The notes: generated by a model not told the origin, from the letters alone. Numbered from the stretch's first letter, positions 25,499 through 34,696 are shown. The stretch is 64,000 bases of DNA from JAFGLZ01 sp964622545 (GCA_964622545.1 CAZUQM010000008.1:62001-126000); one strand, 5' to 3'. Numbers and translations: made by a program.

Positions 25499-26581
25499 TC
25501 AGCTCGAGACCTTCGCGGTTGGCTGCCGTCCGTTCCGACCCAGGATCCGCCGGCGGCTGGCGACCATGTCGATGGCTGTTGCGATGGCCTGGTGCATCGG
25601 TCGAGCGTCGGCGCGGTCGAGCCCGGCCAGCTCAAACGAGGGGCCGACCAGGGGCGCGACGTGCACGACCGGCAGGCCCAGCGTCGACGCGAGCGCCGCG
25701 CGGGGGGCCGTCATCCGCACGGCCACCGCGCCCTGATCGTAGTAGAGCGCCACCACGCCGTCGAAGCCGTTGCCCGCCCGGGCGAAGACCTCCGAGGCCG
25801 GAAGCGGACCGTCGACCAGCATCCCCGCCTCGCGGGCCATGGTGATCGCCGGTTCGATCACGCGGTCCTCCTCGTCGCCGAAACGACCGTCACGGACGCC
25901 CGGTGGGTTCAGGCTGCACACGCCGATGCGAGGTTCATCGACGCCGAAGCATTCGGTGAGGGCCTCGTGCAAGCGGTCGATCGGATGGAAGATCAGACCG
26001 ATCGCGAAGCGATGCCACAACCCGAACAACGGCTCGTGGTCGCTGGCCAGGGCGACCCGCAGCGGTCCGCCCATGAGCATCTGCGTATAGCGTCGCACGT
26101 GGAAGGCATCGGCCAGGAACGCCGGCAGGGCCTTATGACGCACGCGGGCGTGCTGCCAGCTCCGCATCGACACCGGCGCGGTGACGATCGCGTCGAGGAT
26201 GCCGCCGCGGGCCCTCGCGACGGCTTCTTCCAGGAAGCGGATCGACGCCTCGCCGCCGGTTCGCGACGGCTGCCGCAACGGACCCGGAAAGACGCCGAAC
26301 TCGTCGAAGTCGGCCACCACCACACCCGTCTGGATGTGATGCACCGACTCGTGCGGCTTGCGGAACCAGTAGGGCGTGATCTCGGCCCGGTCCGCGGCGT
26401 AGGCCACGGCCTCGTGCAGCCCGAAGATGATGTAGCGGGCGCGGTGGCGAAGCTCGACGTCATCGAGGGCGCGGACGATCAGCTCGGCCCCGACGCCCGA
26501 CGGATCGCCCATGGCGATGCCGATGATCGGTCGACGCGTCGTGTCGCTGCCTTCATGTTGTCGCCCGCTGTCCGCGGCCAT
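25499..26581 (-). CDS. PdxA-family dehydrogenase with altered metal and substrate site
   Basis: PdxA oxidises 4-phosphohydroxy-threonine in pyridoxal-phosphate synthesis, using a metal held by three histidines. This 360-residue protein keeps the fold signature GIAMGDPSGVGAELIVRAL (21-39), VTAPVSM, DHEPL and LPASEVFARA. By-eye alignment shows major changes: the TAPINK Lys/Asn are Ser-Met (137-139), the GHTE His is not conserved (ALPAFLAD, 151-158), and the MYHDQG His is Tyr281 (LYYDQGA). Only the His of DHEPL (182) remains of the metal set. I therefore avoid the pdxA name; it may use another substrate or be a non-metal relative. It sits 21 bases after ribE. Confidence 0.85.
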   Translation of the reverse strand: MAADSGRQHEGSDTTRRPIIGIAMGDPSGVGAELIVRALDDVELRHRARYIIFGLHEAVAYAADRAEITPYWFRKPHESVHHIQTGVVVADFDEFGVFPGPLRQPSRTGGEASIRFLEEAVARARGGILDAIVTAPVSMRSWQHARVRHKALPAFLADAFHVRRYTQMLMGGPLRVALASDHEPLFGLWHRFAIGLIFHPIDRLHEALTECFGVDEPRIGVCSLNPPGVRDGRFGDEEDRVIEPAITMAREAGMLVDGPLPASEVFARAGNGFDGVVALYYDQGAVAVRMTAPRAALASTLGLPVVHVAPLVGPSFELAGLDRADARPMHQAIATAIDMVASRRRILGRNGRQPTAKVSS

Positions 26582-26602
26582 GACATGCCTTGCCCGCCTT
26601 GC

Positions 26603-27274
26603 TCAGGCGAACCCCTCCTCGATCAGCTTCTCCACGGTCAAACCGCTCGGCGCCTGCGGCGCTGCCTCGTCGGGCGACCTGCCCTGCTGGAGGTCGAGCT
26701 GTCGCACGACGATTCGTGCGATCAGATCAGTCTCGATGTTCACCATGCTCCCGACGCGGAGCTGAGCCAGCGTCGTCTTGCCCAGCGTGGTCGGGATGAC
26801 GGCCACGCTGATCTTGCTGTCGGTCACGTCGACCAGCGTCAGGCTGATCCCGTCGATGGCGACCGAGCCCTTGACCACCATGTAGCGCATCAGCTCGGGC
26901 GGCGGCTCGCACCACATCTTCCATTGCCCGCCGGTCGTGTCGATCTGGGTCACGCGGGCCCGGCCGTCGACGTGCCCCTGCACGAAATGCCCATCCAGCG
27001 AAGAGCCCACCGATAGCGAGCGCTCCACGTTGACGACGTCCCTGGGCTTCAGCTCGCCCAGGCCGGTTCGGCTCACCGTCTCGGGCACCGCGTCGAAGGC
27101 GACGGTCCCGCCCTGAATCTCCGCGGCCGTCAGACACGCCCCGTTGACGGCCACGCTCGCTCCATGCTCGAGGTCCTTGGCCAGCTCGCCGAGGTCGAGC
27201 TCCAGCCGGAGACCCGTCGGGACACGCCGGACGGATCGGACACGACTGACGGATTCGATGATTCCCGTAAACAT
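26603..27274 (-). CDS. ribE: Riboflavin synthase subunit alpha
   Basis: This enzyme dismutates two molecules of 6,7-dimethyl-8-ribityllumazine into riboflavin. The 223-residue protein begins with the invariant MFTGIIE and has two lumazine-binding repeats: one with ASVAVNGACLTA and LGELKPRDVVNVERSL, then SLDGHFVQGHVDG, and a second with GSVAIDGISLTLVDV and RVGSMVNIETDLIARIV. A 30-residue tail follows. It is the first gene of the minus-strand cluster down to 18179. I see no FMN riboswitch in the upstream region and only a weak ribosome site. Confidence 0.95.
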   Translation of the reverse strand: MFTGIIESVSRVRSVRRVPTGLRLELDLGELAKDLEHGASVAVNGACLTAAEIQGGTVAFDAVPETVSRTGLGELKPRDVVNVERSLSVGSSLDGHFVQGHVDGRARVTQIDTTGGQWKMWCEPPPELMRYMVVKGSVAIDGISLTLVDVTDSKISVAVIPTTLGKTTLAQLRVGSMVNIETDLIARIVVRQLDLQQGRSPDEAAPQAPSGLTVEKLIEEGFA

Positions 27275-27487
27275 AATGATCGCAAAATGTTAGCGATGCC
27301 CTTTCGGCGATCTCACAACGTGATCGTAGGAACTGGCGCCACGGGTGTCAAGGCGGTGCAAGCCGGCCCGAACGCTCGGCCTTGGGGGGCATTAGGGTCC
27401 GACCATCGACGTCGAAGGGGGGCACCACGCCGCGGGCTGGCCAGTCGGATCGCTTGGGTGTACCCTTCATTCCGAGAGGAGGAACGC

Positions 27488-28900
27488 ATGCCCCCGTTGA
27501 GCTGGACCGTGCTGCCGGAGGCCGACCGGCGGCGGATCATCGACGCCGCGTTCGACCTGGTGGACCGCGTCGGCGTCCAGGTCGAGGACGAGAGTCTGGG
27601 CGCCCGGCTGACCTCGGCGGGAGGGCGTTCGGATCGGGGCTCCGGCCGCGTCCGCATGCCGCGCGAGATGGTCGAAGACCTGCTCGGTCGCGCGCCGCAG
27701 CCGTTCCGGCTCGAGACGATCGGCGGCGATGGCTTCCACGTGGGAGCCGGCGACCGGCGCGTCGTCTCGCTCGTGCTCGATCCGGTCATCGTGGACTACG
27801 ACGAGGGCGTGCGAGCCCCATGCCTGGCCGATGTCGCGCGTCATGCCCGGCTCGGCGATGCCCTGCCGTTGGTCAATGCGACCTACAAGATGGACCAGGG
27901 GCTCCGTGACGTGCCGATCGACGCGGTCAACGCCACCACGCTGTTCGAGTTCCTCACCAACACGACGAACCACGTGACCGGCAACCCGGCCGATATGCCG
28001 TCCGCTCTGCTCTGGGTCGAGATGGTCGAGGCCATCCTGGACGGCGCCACCATCAAGGATCGTCCGGTCCTGAGTTTCGGCTGCCACGTGACCAGCCCGC
28101 TCCGGCTGGGTCGCTTCGAGGCCGAGCTGATGCAGTTCGCCGCGGATCGGTGGATCCCGGTCTCGGCCGGGTCCTGCCCGATGGCCGGTGCCAGCAGCCC
28201 GTTCACGCTGGCAGGTACCCTGGTGCAATGTGTGGCCGAGACGCTGTGGCATGTGGCCGCGTTCCAGGTCCTCCAGCCGGGTCTGTCTGTCTTAACCGGG
28301 GCATCGGTCTTCGCGTTCAATATGCGTGTGGGCGACGTCTCGGCCGGCGCAGCCGAGACTACCCTGATGGACGCCGCCTACATCGAGCTCATGCACGATC
28401 TCGGTATGCCGGTCAGCGGGTGTATCGGGTTCGCCGACCCGCCCGATCTGGATGTCCAGCTCGGTGCCGAGGCGGCCTTGGCGCAACTGGCGATGGTCTT
28501 GTCCGGCGCGGATTCCTTGAACGGCCTGGGCACGATCGGCAACGCCAGCGGCGTCTCGGCCGAGAAGATCGTCATCGATCACGATCTGATCGAGATGGCC
28601 GATCGGATACGGACCGGCATCTCGGTCGACGACGACGCCTTGGCGGTCGACGCGATTGCCGAGGTCGCGCTCGGAGGCGATTTCATGGTTCACGACCACA
28701 CGGTCGCGCGGCTGCGCTCGGGCGAGCACTACTACGGCGGATCGTTCGGCCGAGGCGGGCCCGGTCACTTCAGTGGCTCGATGTGCCAGAAGGCCCACGA
28801 CCGCGTCGAGGCGATCGTGGACGCGCACGAGGCGGACGTGCCGGACGAACGCAAGCAGGCGCTCGCCGAGGTCGCCCGACGGCACGGGGCCGCGCTATGA
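27488..28900 (+). CDS. MttB-family (trimethylamine methyltransferase-like) protein without pyrrolysine
   Basis: A 470-residue member of the MttB superfamily, TIM-barrel enzymes that move a methyl group from a quaternary or tertiary amine to a corrinoid protein. Family features are GDRRVVSLVLDPVIVDYD near 100, FLTNTTNHVTGNPAD, PVSAGSCPMAGASSPFTLAGTL, and the C-terminal HYYGGSFGRGGPGHFS with a Lys-rich end. There is no in-frame TAG, so this is a non-pyrrolysine member, like glycine-betaine methyltransferase MtgB. GAGAGGAGG precedes ATG 27488 by six bases; the frame stays open upstream without support. No corrinoid protein gene is adjacent; an MFS transporter follows. Confidence 0.85.
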   Translation: MPPLSWTVLPEADRRRIIDAAFDLVDRVGVQVEDESLGARLTSAGGRSDRGSGRVRMPREMVEDLLGRAPQPFRLETIGGDGFHVGAGDRRVVSLVLDPVIVDYDEGVRAPCLADVARHARLGDALPLVNATYKMDQGLRDVPIDAVNATTLFEFLTNTTNHVTGNPADMPSALLWVEMVEAILDGATIKDRPVLSFGCHVTSPLRLGRFEAELMQFAADRWIPVSAGSCPMAGASSPFTLAGTLVQCVAETLWHVAAFQVLQPGLSVLTGASVFAFNMRVGDVSAGAAETTLMDAAYIELMHDLGMPVSGCIGFADPPDLDVQLGAEAALAQLAMVLSGADSLNGLGTIGNASGVSAEKIVIDHDLIEMADRIRTGISVDDDALAVDAIAEVALGGDFMVHDHTVARLRSGEHYYGGSFGRGGPGHFSGSMCQKAHDRVEAIVDAHEADVPDERKQALAEVARRHGAAL

Positions 28901-29029
28901 GGGATCGCGGGGCGGCCGGACGCGAACGGATCAAGGACGGGCCACGGCCGGCAAGGCCCGGCCGAACCGCAGGAATCCGACGCGCGGCGCATCTAAATCC
29001 TTAGGCACCAGCGAAGCAACACACCAGGG

Positions 29030-30328
29030 ATGCCACATATGCTCTTTCGATTCAGTCTCTACGGTTTTCTCAAGAACCAGCAGTACTACGAGCCGTTCTT
29101 GATCCTGGCCTTTCGCGAGAAGGGCCTGTCGTTCTTCATGATCGGCGTGCTCTTCGCCTATCGCGAGATCCTGGTCAACGTCATGGAGGTGCCCAGCGGC
29201 GCTGTCGCCGACCTCTACGGACGGCGGCGCTGCATGATCCTGGCGATGACGAGCTACGTGTTTTCGTTCGGGATCTTCGGCTACAGCACGGCCGTCTGGC
29301 AGCTCTTCGTGGCGATGGGGCTGTTCGCCGTCGGCGAGGCTTTCCGTACCGGCACGCACAAGGCCATCATCATCGACTGGCTCGACCGTCAGGGCCGACG
29401 CAAGGAGAAGACCCAGTTCTACGGCTCGACCCGCGCGTGGGCCAAGATCGGCTCGGCGGTGGCCGTGGTGATCTCGGCCGGGATGGTCTTCGCCACCGGC
29501 CACTACAGCATCATCTTCTACATGACGATGGTGCCGTATGTCTTCGGCATCATCAACTTCCTGAGCTATCCGAAGTATCTGGACGGCGATCATGAGATCG
29601 ACTTCTCGATCGGTCAACTCTTCCTGCACCTGTGGCAGACGCTGAAGGGCTCGATCCGCGACGCGGACCTGCGCCAGCTCATGCTCGAGACCGTCAGCTT
29701 CGACGGCATTTACGCGACGATCAAGGACTACATCCAGCCGGTCCTGAAGCAGGCGGCCATCGCCCTGCCCATTCTCATCAGCCTCGAGACCGAGCGACGA
29801 TCGGCCCTGCTGGTCGGTGCGGTCTATTTCGTCTTGCACCTGCTCAGCAGCGCCGCGTCGTTCCGGGCCCACCGGGTCGTCTCCGCCTTCGGCGACGAGG
29901 AGAAGGGGGCCCGGTACCTCTGGGGCGTCGCCCTGCTGTTCTACGGCTTCCTGTGCGTGGGCATCTGGCTGGGATGGCACCCGCTGATCATCCTCGGCTT
30001 CGTGCTGCTGGCCGTCATCCAGAACCTATGGCGCCCGATCCAGATCGGTCGACTTGGCGATCGCAGCGAGTCCAAAAACACCGCGACGGTCTTGTCGATC
30101 GAATCCCAGTTCAAGTCGGCCTCGGTGGCCGTGCTCGCCCCGCTGCTCGGGTATCTGGTCGATACGATGGGCCGCGCCGGTGGGACATGGTCCGACATCC
30201 GCTTCATGCCGGTCGGTGTGGTCGGTGTGCTCGCTGCGGGCGCCGTCCTGCTGTTGACGCGGCCGCTGCCCGACCGTCAAGAGCCCTCGCCGGACCAGGA
30301 GACGGAGCCGCAGCCGTCGTCGGGGTGA
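29030..30328 (+). CDS. MFS-family transporter
   Basis: A 432-residue polytopic protein with about 11-12 hydrophobic segments. The loop between helices 2 and 3 reads PSGAVADLYGRRRCMILA, the major-facilitator signature (G-x-x-x-D-x-x-G-R-R), and the equivalent in the second half is GRLGDRSESKNTATVLS. It resembles the MFS groups often annotated as hypothetical efflux or tetracycline-like proteins. The substrate is unknown. It follows the MttB-like gene by 129 bases on the same strand and could import its substrate. A second ATG at 29039 is possible. Its stop lies one base from the stop of the convergent next gene. Confidence 0.85.
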   Translation: MPHMLFRFSLYGFLKNQQYYEPFLILAFREKGLSFFMIGVLFAYREILVNVMEVPSGAVADLYGRRRCMILAMTSYVFSFGIFGYSTAVWQLFVAMGLFAVGEAFRTGTHKAIIIDWLDRQGRRKEKTQFYGSTRAWAKIGSAVAVVISAGMVFATGHYSIIFYMTMVPYVFGIINFLSYPKYLDGDHEIDFSIGQLFLHLWQTLKGSIRDADLRQLMLETVSFDGIYATIKDYIQPVLKQAAIALPILISLETERRSALLVGAVYFVLHLLSSAASFRAHRVVSAFGDEEKGARYLWGVALLFYGFLCVGIWLGWHPLIILGFVLLAVIQNLWRPIQIGRLGDRSESKNTATVLSIESQFKSASVAVLAPLLGYLVDTMGRAGGTWSDIRFMPVGVVGVLAAGAVLLLTRPLPDRQEPSPDQETEPQPSSG

Positions 30329-30329
30329 G

Positions 30330-32156
30330 CTACTCCGGTCTTTTCGATCCGGCGGTCCGTGGCTGTGTCGACGGAAACGCACTCGGCGGCTTCCACGTGA
30401 GCGGATAGGCGTGCCGGAAGCGCGACCCGAGGTAGAAGTGATAGTCGTCGCTCGTCAGCGGCTTGCGGAACCGGAACAGCAGCTTTCGTACGCCTTGATC
30501 GCTCGCCTCGACGATGACGGTGTCGAACGCCTTCGAGCGGACACGCTCGCCCGGCTGGAAGAAGTCGTCACGGCCCATGATGTCCTTGAGCACCCGCCCC
30601 ATCGCCCCGTAGAAGTAGCCGTCCCGTTCCAGCTCGACCGTGAAGCTGTAGCCGTCCACCTGTTCGACGCGGCAGGGCTCTTCCATCTGGAGCAGCGTCG
30701 GGCTGAACGTCAGGACGTACCCGCGCAGGTCTTGCGTGCCCGTCTCGTACTCGATCGCCGGGATGATGTAGTAGGCCATCATCGACAGGTTCACGAAGAA
30801 CAGCCTATCGCCGTCTTCGAGCTCGGGCGTCAGCGTGACGACCTCCTCGACGACCAGATCCTCGACGAGCGTGCTCGTGAGGTAGACCCATCCATACGCC
30901 CAGGCCGCACCGGGCAGGATCACCGCGTGGATCAAGGCGACCACGACGGTCGCCGCGCCGCGAAGTCTGGACGGCGGTGTCGGCCGGCGCCTGAGGAGCC
31001 CGCCCAGCGCCCAGGCCCAGAAGGCCGCGATCATCAAGACCGTGCCCACGCTCGGCAGGTACAGGTGGTGCCCCGAGGCGAAGACCGCGATCACCGGCCC
31101 CAGCGACAGCACCGTCCAGAGCGGCGCCAGCAAGAAGCCTCGCCGGCGGCGAAACACGACGATCAGGAAGGCCATGAAGACCATCACCACCGCGAAGAGC
31201 ACCGTGAACGGCAGCGGATGCTCGCGGAGGTACACGAGGCCGCCGATGGGCAGCATCGGCATGAGCGCGAACAGCCCCAGCATGTAGTAGACGAACTTCT
31301 CGGCGATAAAGGACAGGAACTCGGGATCGTTCGGCGGCACCATGTAGGGTCGGGTCGGCATGGGGAACCCGTCCAGCGCGCGGTGCCGCAGCACGAAGTA
31401 GACCACGAAGACCAGCGCGAAGGCGACGTAAGGTATTAACCGTCGACGCCACTGTCCGGGCCGGAGCAGCAGGTCGCCGACGAACGCGATGACCGGCAGC
31501 ACCACGGCGTTCTCGCGACAGCCCAGGGCGAGCACGAAGAACAGCAACGACCCGATGAGCCAGCCGACGTGTCCGCCCGGGATCCCCGGACCGGCCGCGA
31601 TCCGCTCGCGGTCCGCGAAGTACGGCGTGGGCCAGTTCGAGTACCTTGCATAGCACAACACGCCCGAGAGAACGAACGTCACGACCATGAGCTCGGTCTG
31701 ACAGGCCACCCAGTAGACCGTCAGCACGTGGCCGGGATGCGCGGCGAAGATGACGGCCGCCACGGCCCCCCATCGCCGCTGGCCGATGCCATTCACCGCC
31801 AGACGGTAGACGAGCATGCATGCGGCGAAATGCCACAGCAGGCTGAACACGTGCGCGCCGACCGGCCGCCAGCCGACCAGCGTATACTGCAGCTTCATCA
31901 AGCTGAACGCGACGGGCCGGTAAAACGTCAGCCCGGTCTCCTCCTTGAACCACGTCTCCATCACCCGCCCGATGATGCCGAGTCGGCACGCGTCGACGAT
32001 CGACTGATACGACCAGTCGCTCTCGCGGAGCTGGGCGACGTGGCTGTGGTCGTCGAGGTAGAGGCCCGCCTGCAGACTCCATCCATGTGCGAGCAAGAGG
32101 AAGAGGATCACGAGTCCGGCCGTGATCAACCAGGCTGAGCGGTTCGAAACGGGCAC
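30330..32156 (-). CDS. Polytopic GT-C-like membrane protein
   Basis: A 608-residue protein with about 11 hydrophobic segments in the first 440 residues and a soluble, probably exported C-terminal domain. The first external loop has YLDDHSHVAQLRESDW; paired acids after helix 1 are characteristic of GT-C glycosyltransferases that use lipid-linked sugars (PMT/TMTC-type). Other features are AGWRPVGAHVFSLLWHF-like TMTC signatures and LYLPSVG. I start at GTG 32156, preceded by ACAGGAC; an upstream GTG at 32216 has no binding site. Donor and acceptor are unknown; the family assignment is inference. Confidence 0.6.
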   Translation of the reverse strand: MPVSNRSAWLITAGLVILFLLLAHGWSLQAGLYLDDHSHVAQLRESDWSYQSIVDACRLGIIGRVMETWFKEETGLTFYRPVAFSLMKLQYTLVGWRPVGAHVFSLLWHFAACMLVYRLAVNGIGQRRWGAVAAVIFAAHPGHVLTVYWVACQTELMVVTFVLSGVLCYARYSNWPTPYFADRERIAAGPGIPGGHVGWLIGSLLFFVLALGCRENAVVLPVIAFVGDLLLRPGQWRRRLIPYVAFALVFVVYFVLRHRALDGFPMPTRPYMVPPNDPEFLSFIAEKFVYYMLGLFALMPMLPIGGLVYLREHPLPFTVLFAVVMVFMAFLIVVFRRRRGFLLAPLWTVLSLGPVIAVFASGHHLYLPSVGTVLMIAAFWAWALGGLLRRRPTPPSRLRGAATVVVALIHAVILPGAAWAYGWVYLTSTLVEDLVVEEVVTLTPELEDGDRLFFVNLSMMAYYIIPAIEYETGTQDLRGYVLTFSPTLLQMEEPCRVEQVDGYSFTVELERDGYFYGAMGRVLKDIMGRDDFFQPGERVRSKAFDTVIVEASDQGVRKLLFRFRKPLTSDDYHFYLGSRFRHAYPLTWKPPSAFPSTQPRTAGSKRPE

Positions 32157-32458
32157 GCGGTCGTCCTGTCGGGTTTGGCCCTCCAGCCGGCCCCGCCTCC
32201 TGCGAGGCCGCCCCACCGAGGTCGTGCTACAGTAAACGCCGGCGCCGTGATCGACAAGTCCGCCCGCGCCTGCCGGGGCGTCGACACGCTGCTGGAGCCG
32301 GGCGCGAGCGGTGTTCTGAGGGAAGCTTTTCCATCATTCCGACGCCATATCCGTCGTCATGGCCGAGCCCGCGGCCACGCGGTGCGCCTAAACTTCAGTT
32401 GGGTAGACGGTTGACGCACGAACGAACCCCACGGGCCCGCCGACAGGCCTGCTACAAC

Positions 32459-32519
32459 CCGGCCACGATAACTTCAGGCAAGCTGAAGCCCCTTTCAAAA
32501 GGGCTGATTATCGGCCCGG
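32459..32519 (+). ncRNA. Candidate structured RNA leader (three-way junction)
   Basis: Four segments can pair: CCGG (32459-32462) with CCGG (32516-32519) and CGATAA (32466-32471) with TTATCG (32508-32513) form the outer stem. Inside are hairpin CTTCAG/CTGAAG (32472-32488, loop GCAAG) and hairpin CCCTT/AAGGG (32490-32503, loop TCAA). The junction is very tight. It lies 108 bases before the GH20-like gene. I recognise no riboswitch class, and there is no T-tract to make it a terminator. Confidence 0.35.
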
Positions 32520-32557
32520 TGACAGATTTCTCATTGGTCGCACGGCCGATGGTCCGA

Positions 32558-32567
32558 TATGTACATA
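32558..32567. repeat. 10-bp palindrome TATGTACATA
   Basis: Perfect palindrome 60 bases before the GH20-like start codon; possible operator. Confidence 0.3.
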
Positions 32568-32626
32568 GGTAGGACTCGAGTGAGACGATCGGTCAACATG
32601 GTCTGCGCTGGGCAGGAGGCCCACGA

Positions 32627-34696
32627 ATGCCTCGCGCTGACCTTCGCACGCTGGCCCTGCTTGTTGTCGGGCTTGCGTCGGGAGCAGGATACGCTTCGAG
32701 CCGGTCGGCCCTGACGCTCGGGCTCATCCCCACACCGCAGCACGTCCGCCCCATCGAGACGACGTTCGACCTCACGAGCCAGACACCCATTCTGCTGGCC
32801 GGCCGGGCGGGCGACGAGGAGTTCCTCGCCGCAAGGCTCCTACAACGACGCATCGCCGCGTTGACGGGGCTGAGGCTCCCGATCCGAGCCGGCCAGGCCG
32901 CCCGCGGCATCCGGCTCCATCTGGCCAACTCCCCGGAAGGTCTGGCCGTCCTGAGCCGCTATGACCAACTCATGCCCTACCACCCCGGCAACTCCGGTCA
33001 GGGCTGGCGACAGGACTATCGATACGCCGAAGAGTACTTCCTGCACGTTAGCGCCAGATCGGCCTGTGTCGTGGCCAACACGCCGCAAGGTCTCTTGCGC
33101 GGGGCGATGACCCTGTCGCAGCTGGTCACGCCGGAGAACATGATCCTGGGTTGTCAGGCCCGCGATTGGCCCGAGACGCGGCTCCGGGGCGTCCATCTCC
33201 GGTTCTCCTACGATGCGGAGAATCAGCGCGTCGCGCCCTCCTTTGCCCAGCTCAAGTGTCTGATCGAGACGATGGCCCTGTTCAAGCTCAACCACGTGCT
33301 GCTGGAGCCGGGCCGCTGCGTCGAGCTGCCTTCCCTGCCCGGGCTGTGGCGGCTCGAGGGCCTGACGGTCAACCAGCAGCGCGAGCTCAAGCGCTTCGCC
33401 GAGGCCATGGGGGTGTGGATTGTGCCCGTCTTGCCCACCTGGTCCGAGGTCGTGGCGTGGCGCGAAGGGTCGGAGCAGCCGGCCCTGCCGCCGACCTTGC
33501 AGCTCCTCGTCAAGGCCTCAGGCGACCTCGATCGCAATCTCGGCAACGGCGACTTCCTGCACCTCGGCGGCCGCGGCGACGGAGCCAAACCCGACGGCTA
33601 CGCCCAGTTTCATGCCGAGCTCATCGACCGTGTGCGACAGCGCACCGCCAAGCGATTGATGCTCTGGGCCATGGAGCACACGACGCCCACGGAGGTCCTG
33701 GCCGCCCTCCCGGACGACGTCGTCATCCTGCCCGACCATCCGAGCAACCCGCGCGGCGGCTGGTACGGCCAGAACACACGGACGACCGACGTGTGGTCCG
33801 AGGGCTTCCAGGCCGGCAGGTCCCAGGTTGGCATGGTGTTCCATCCCAGCGTCCAGGATGAAAGCGTCCTGGCGCGATGGATCTCCGCCCATCACCGGGA
33901 GCGGCAAATCAGTCTGTGGGCCCAGGCCACCTACGCCGTCGGTCGGGATAAGCTGGGACTCGGCCTGATCATGCCCCTGGTCGCGGGCCGGCTCGATGCA
34001 ACCGTCGAGCTGGATCTGCCGCCGATGTGCTGGCTGGCCGAGCTGACGTGGAATGACGCCCACGCCGGAGCGATGCCCGATTCCCGTTTTGACCGGGCAG
34101 TCGGATGGCACCTGTGCGGCGTACCCGATCGCGGCGAACGGGCCGTTGCCCTCTACCGCGAGTTGACCGAGGCCCTCGCGGCCGACTCGAGCCAAGGGAC
34201 ACCGCCCGTCGATCGGCTCACACGCCTCCATGACGGCCTGCGGCAATTGCCCTTCGGTCCGGCGCAGCGCCCGATGCAGATGGCCCTGTGCTCGGCGGCC
34301 CGGCGCGTCCTGCGAGAGGTGGTGGATGACGACGAGGCCACGGGCGCCCCGAGGCTCACACGCGCTCGAACCGAGGTGCCTTTGCACCTCGTCACGTCCG
34401 GCGAGCGAACCGGGCTGACGGGTCGAACCATCCGATTCGATGCGTCGGCCTCTCGGGACGCCGACGGCGGTCGAAGCTGTCGGGCCCAGTGGGACTTCGG
34501 CGACGGCGCCGAATCGGTCGGCTTGACCGCCGAACATGCCTATCAGCGCCCAGGTACCTACCTGGCGACGGTGACCGTCAGTGATGCGTACGGTCGTGAG
34601 GCGCGCGAGCCGATCCTGGTGGTGGTGCGTCCGGTGGAGGCGGCCCTGGCCGCGGCCCGGTCGTCCGATGCTTCACGTGACGTGCGAGCCGAGTGA
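32627..34696 (+). CDS. Secreted GH20-like protein with PKD domain, catalytic Asp-Glu absent
   Basis: A 689-residue exported protein: signal peptide 1-24, a GH20b-type alpha/beta domain (about 35-165), a GH20-like TIM barrel (about 180-510), and a PKD beta-sandwich at about 590-660 (QWDFGDGAES, HAYQRPGTY, VTVSDAYG). The barrel opens with RDWPETRLRGVHLRF, matching hexosaminidase RDxPR-type signatures. At the catalytic strand, the expected H-x-G-G-D-E reads HLGGRG (312-317), so both the Asp and the acid Glu are lost. It may be a binding protein or have a different mechanism. AGGAGG lies eight bases before the ATG. Confidence 0.75.
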   Translation: MPRADLRTLALLVVGLASGAGYASSRSALTLGLIPTPQHVRPIETTFDLTSQTPILLAGRAGDEEFLAARLLQRRIAALTGLRLPIRAGQAARGIRLHLANSPEGLAVLSRYDQLMPYHPGNSGQGWRQDYRYAEEYFLHVSARSACVVANTPQGLLRGAMTLSQLVTPENMILGCQARDWPETRLRGVHLRFSYDAENQRVAPSFAQLKCLIETMALFKLNHVLLEPGRCVELPSLPGLWRLEGLTVNQQRELKRFAEAMGVWIVPVLPTWSEVVAWREGSEQPALPPTLQLLVKASGDLDRNLGNGDFLHLGGRGDGAKPDGYAQFHAELIDRVRQRTAKRLMLWAMEHTTPTEVLAALPDDVVILPDHPSNPRGGWYGQNTRTTDVWSEGFQAGRSQVGMVFHPSVQDESVLARWISAHHRERQISLWAQATYAVGRDKLGLGLIMPLVAGRLDATVELDLPPMCWLAELTWNDAHAGAMPDSRFDRAVGWHLCGVPDRGERAVALYRELTEALAADSSQGTPPVDRLTRLHDGLRQLPFGPAQRPMQMALCSAARRVLREVVDDDEATGAPRLTRARTEVPLHLVTSGERTGLTGRTIRFDASASRDADGGRSCRAQWDFGDGAESVGLTAEHAYQRPGTYLATVTVSDAYGREAREPILVVVRPVEAALAAARSSDASRDVRAE

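Larger units (their letters stand above)
32157..32626. other. Divergent intergenic region with structured element and palindrome
   Basis: 470 bases between the GT-C-like and GH20-like genes. No gene is supported. It contains the possible three-way-junction element at 32459-32519 and the palindrome TATGTACATA at 32558-32567, both upstream of the GH20-like gene. Confidence 0.5.

Noticed and set aside
26603..27487. FMN riboswitch before ribE
   Set aside because: The divergent region has no conserved FMN-aptamer segments on the minus strand.
27488..28900. Pyrrolysine-type trimethylamine methyltransferase
   Set aside because: There is no in-frame TAG; the protein reads through without one and no pyl genes are near.
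32459..32519. Hammerhead ribozyme reading of the three-way junction
   Set aside because: The junction has CTGA but neither the full CUGAUGA core nor the GAAA strand.
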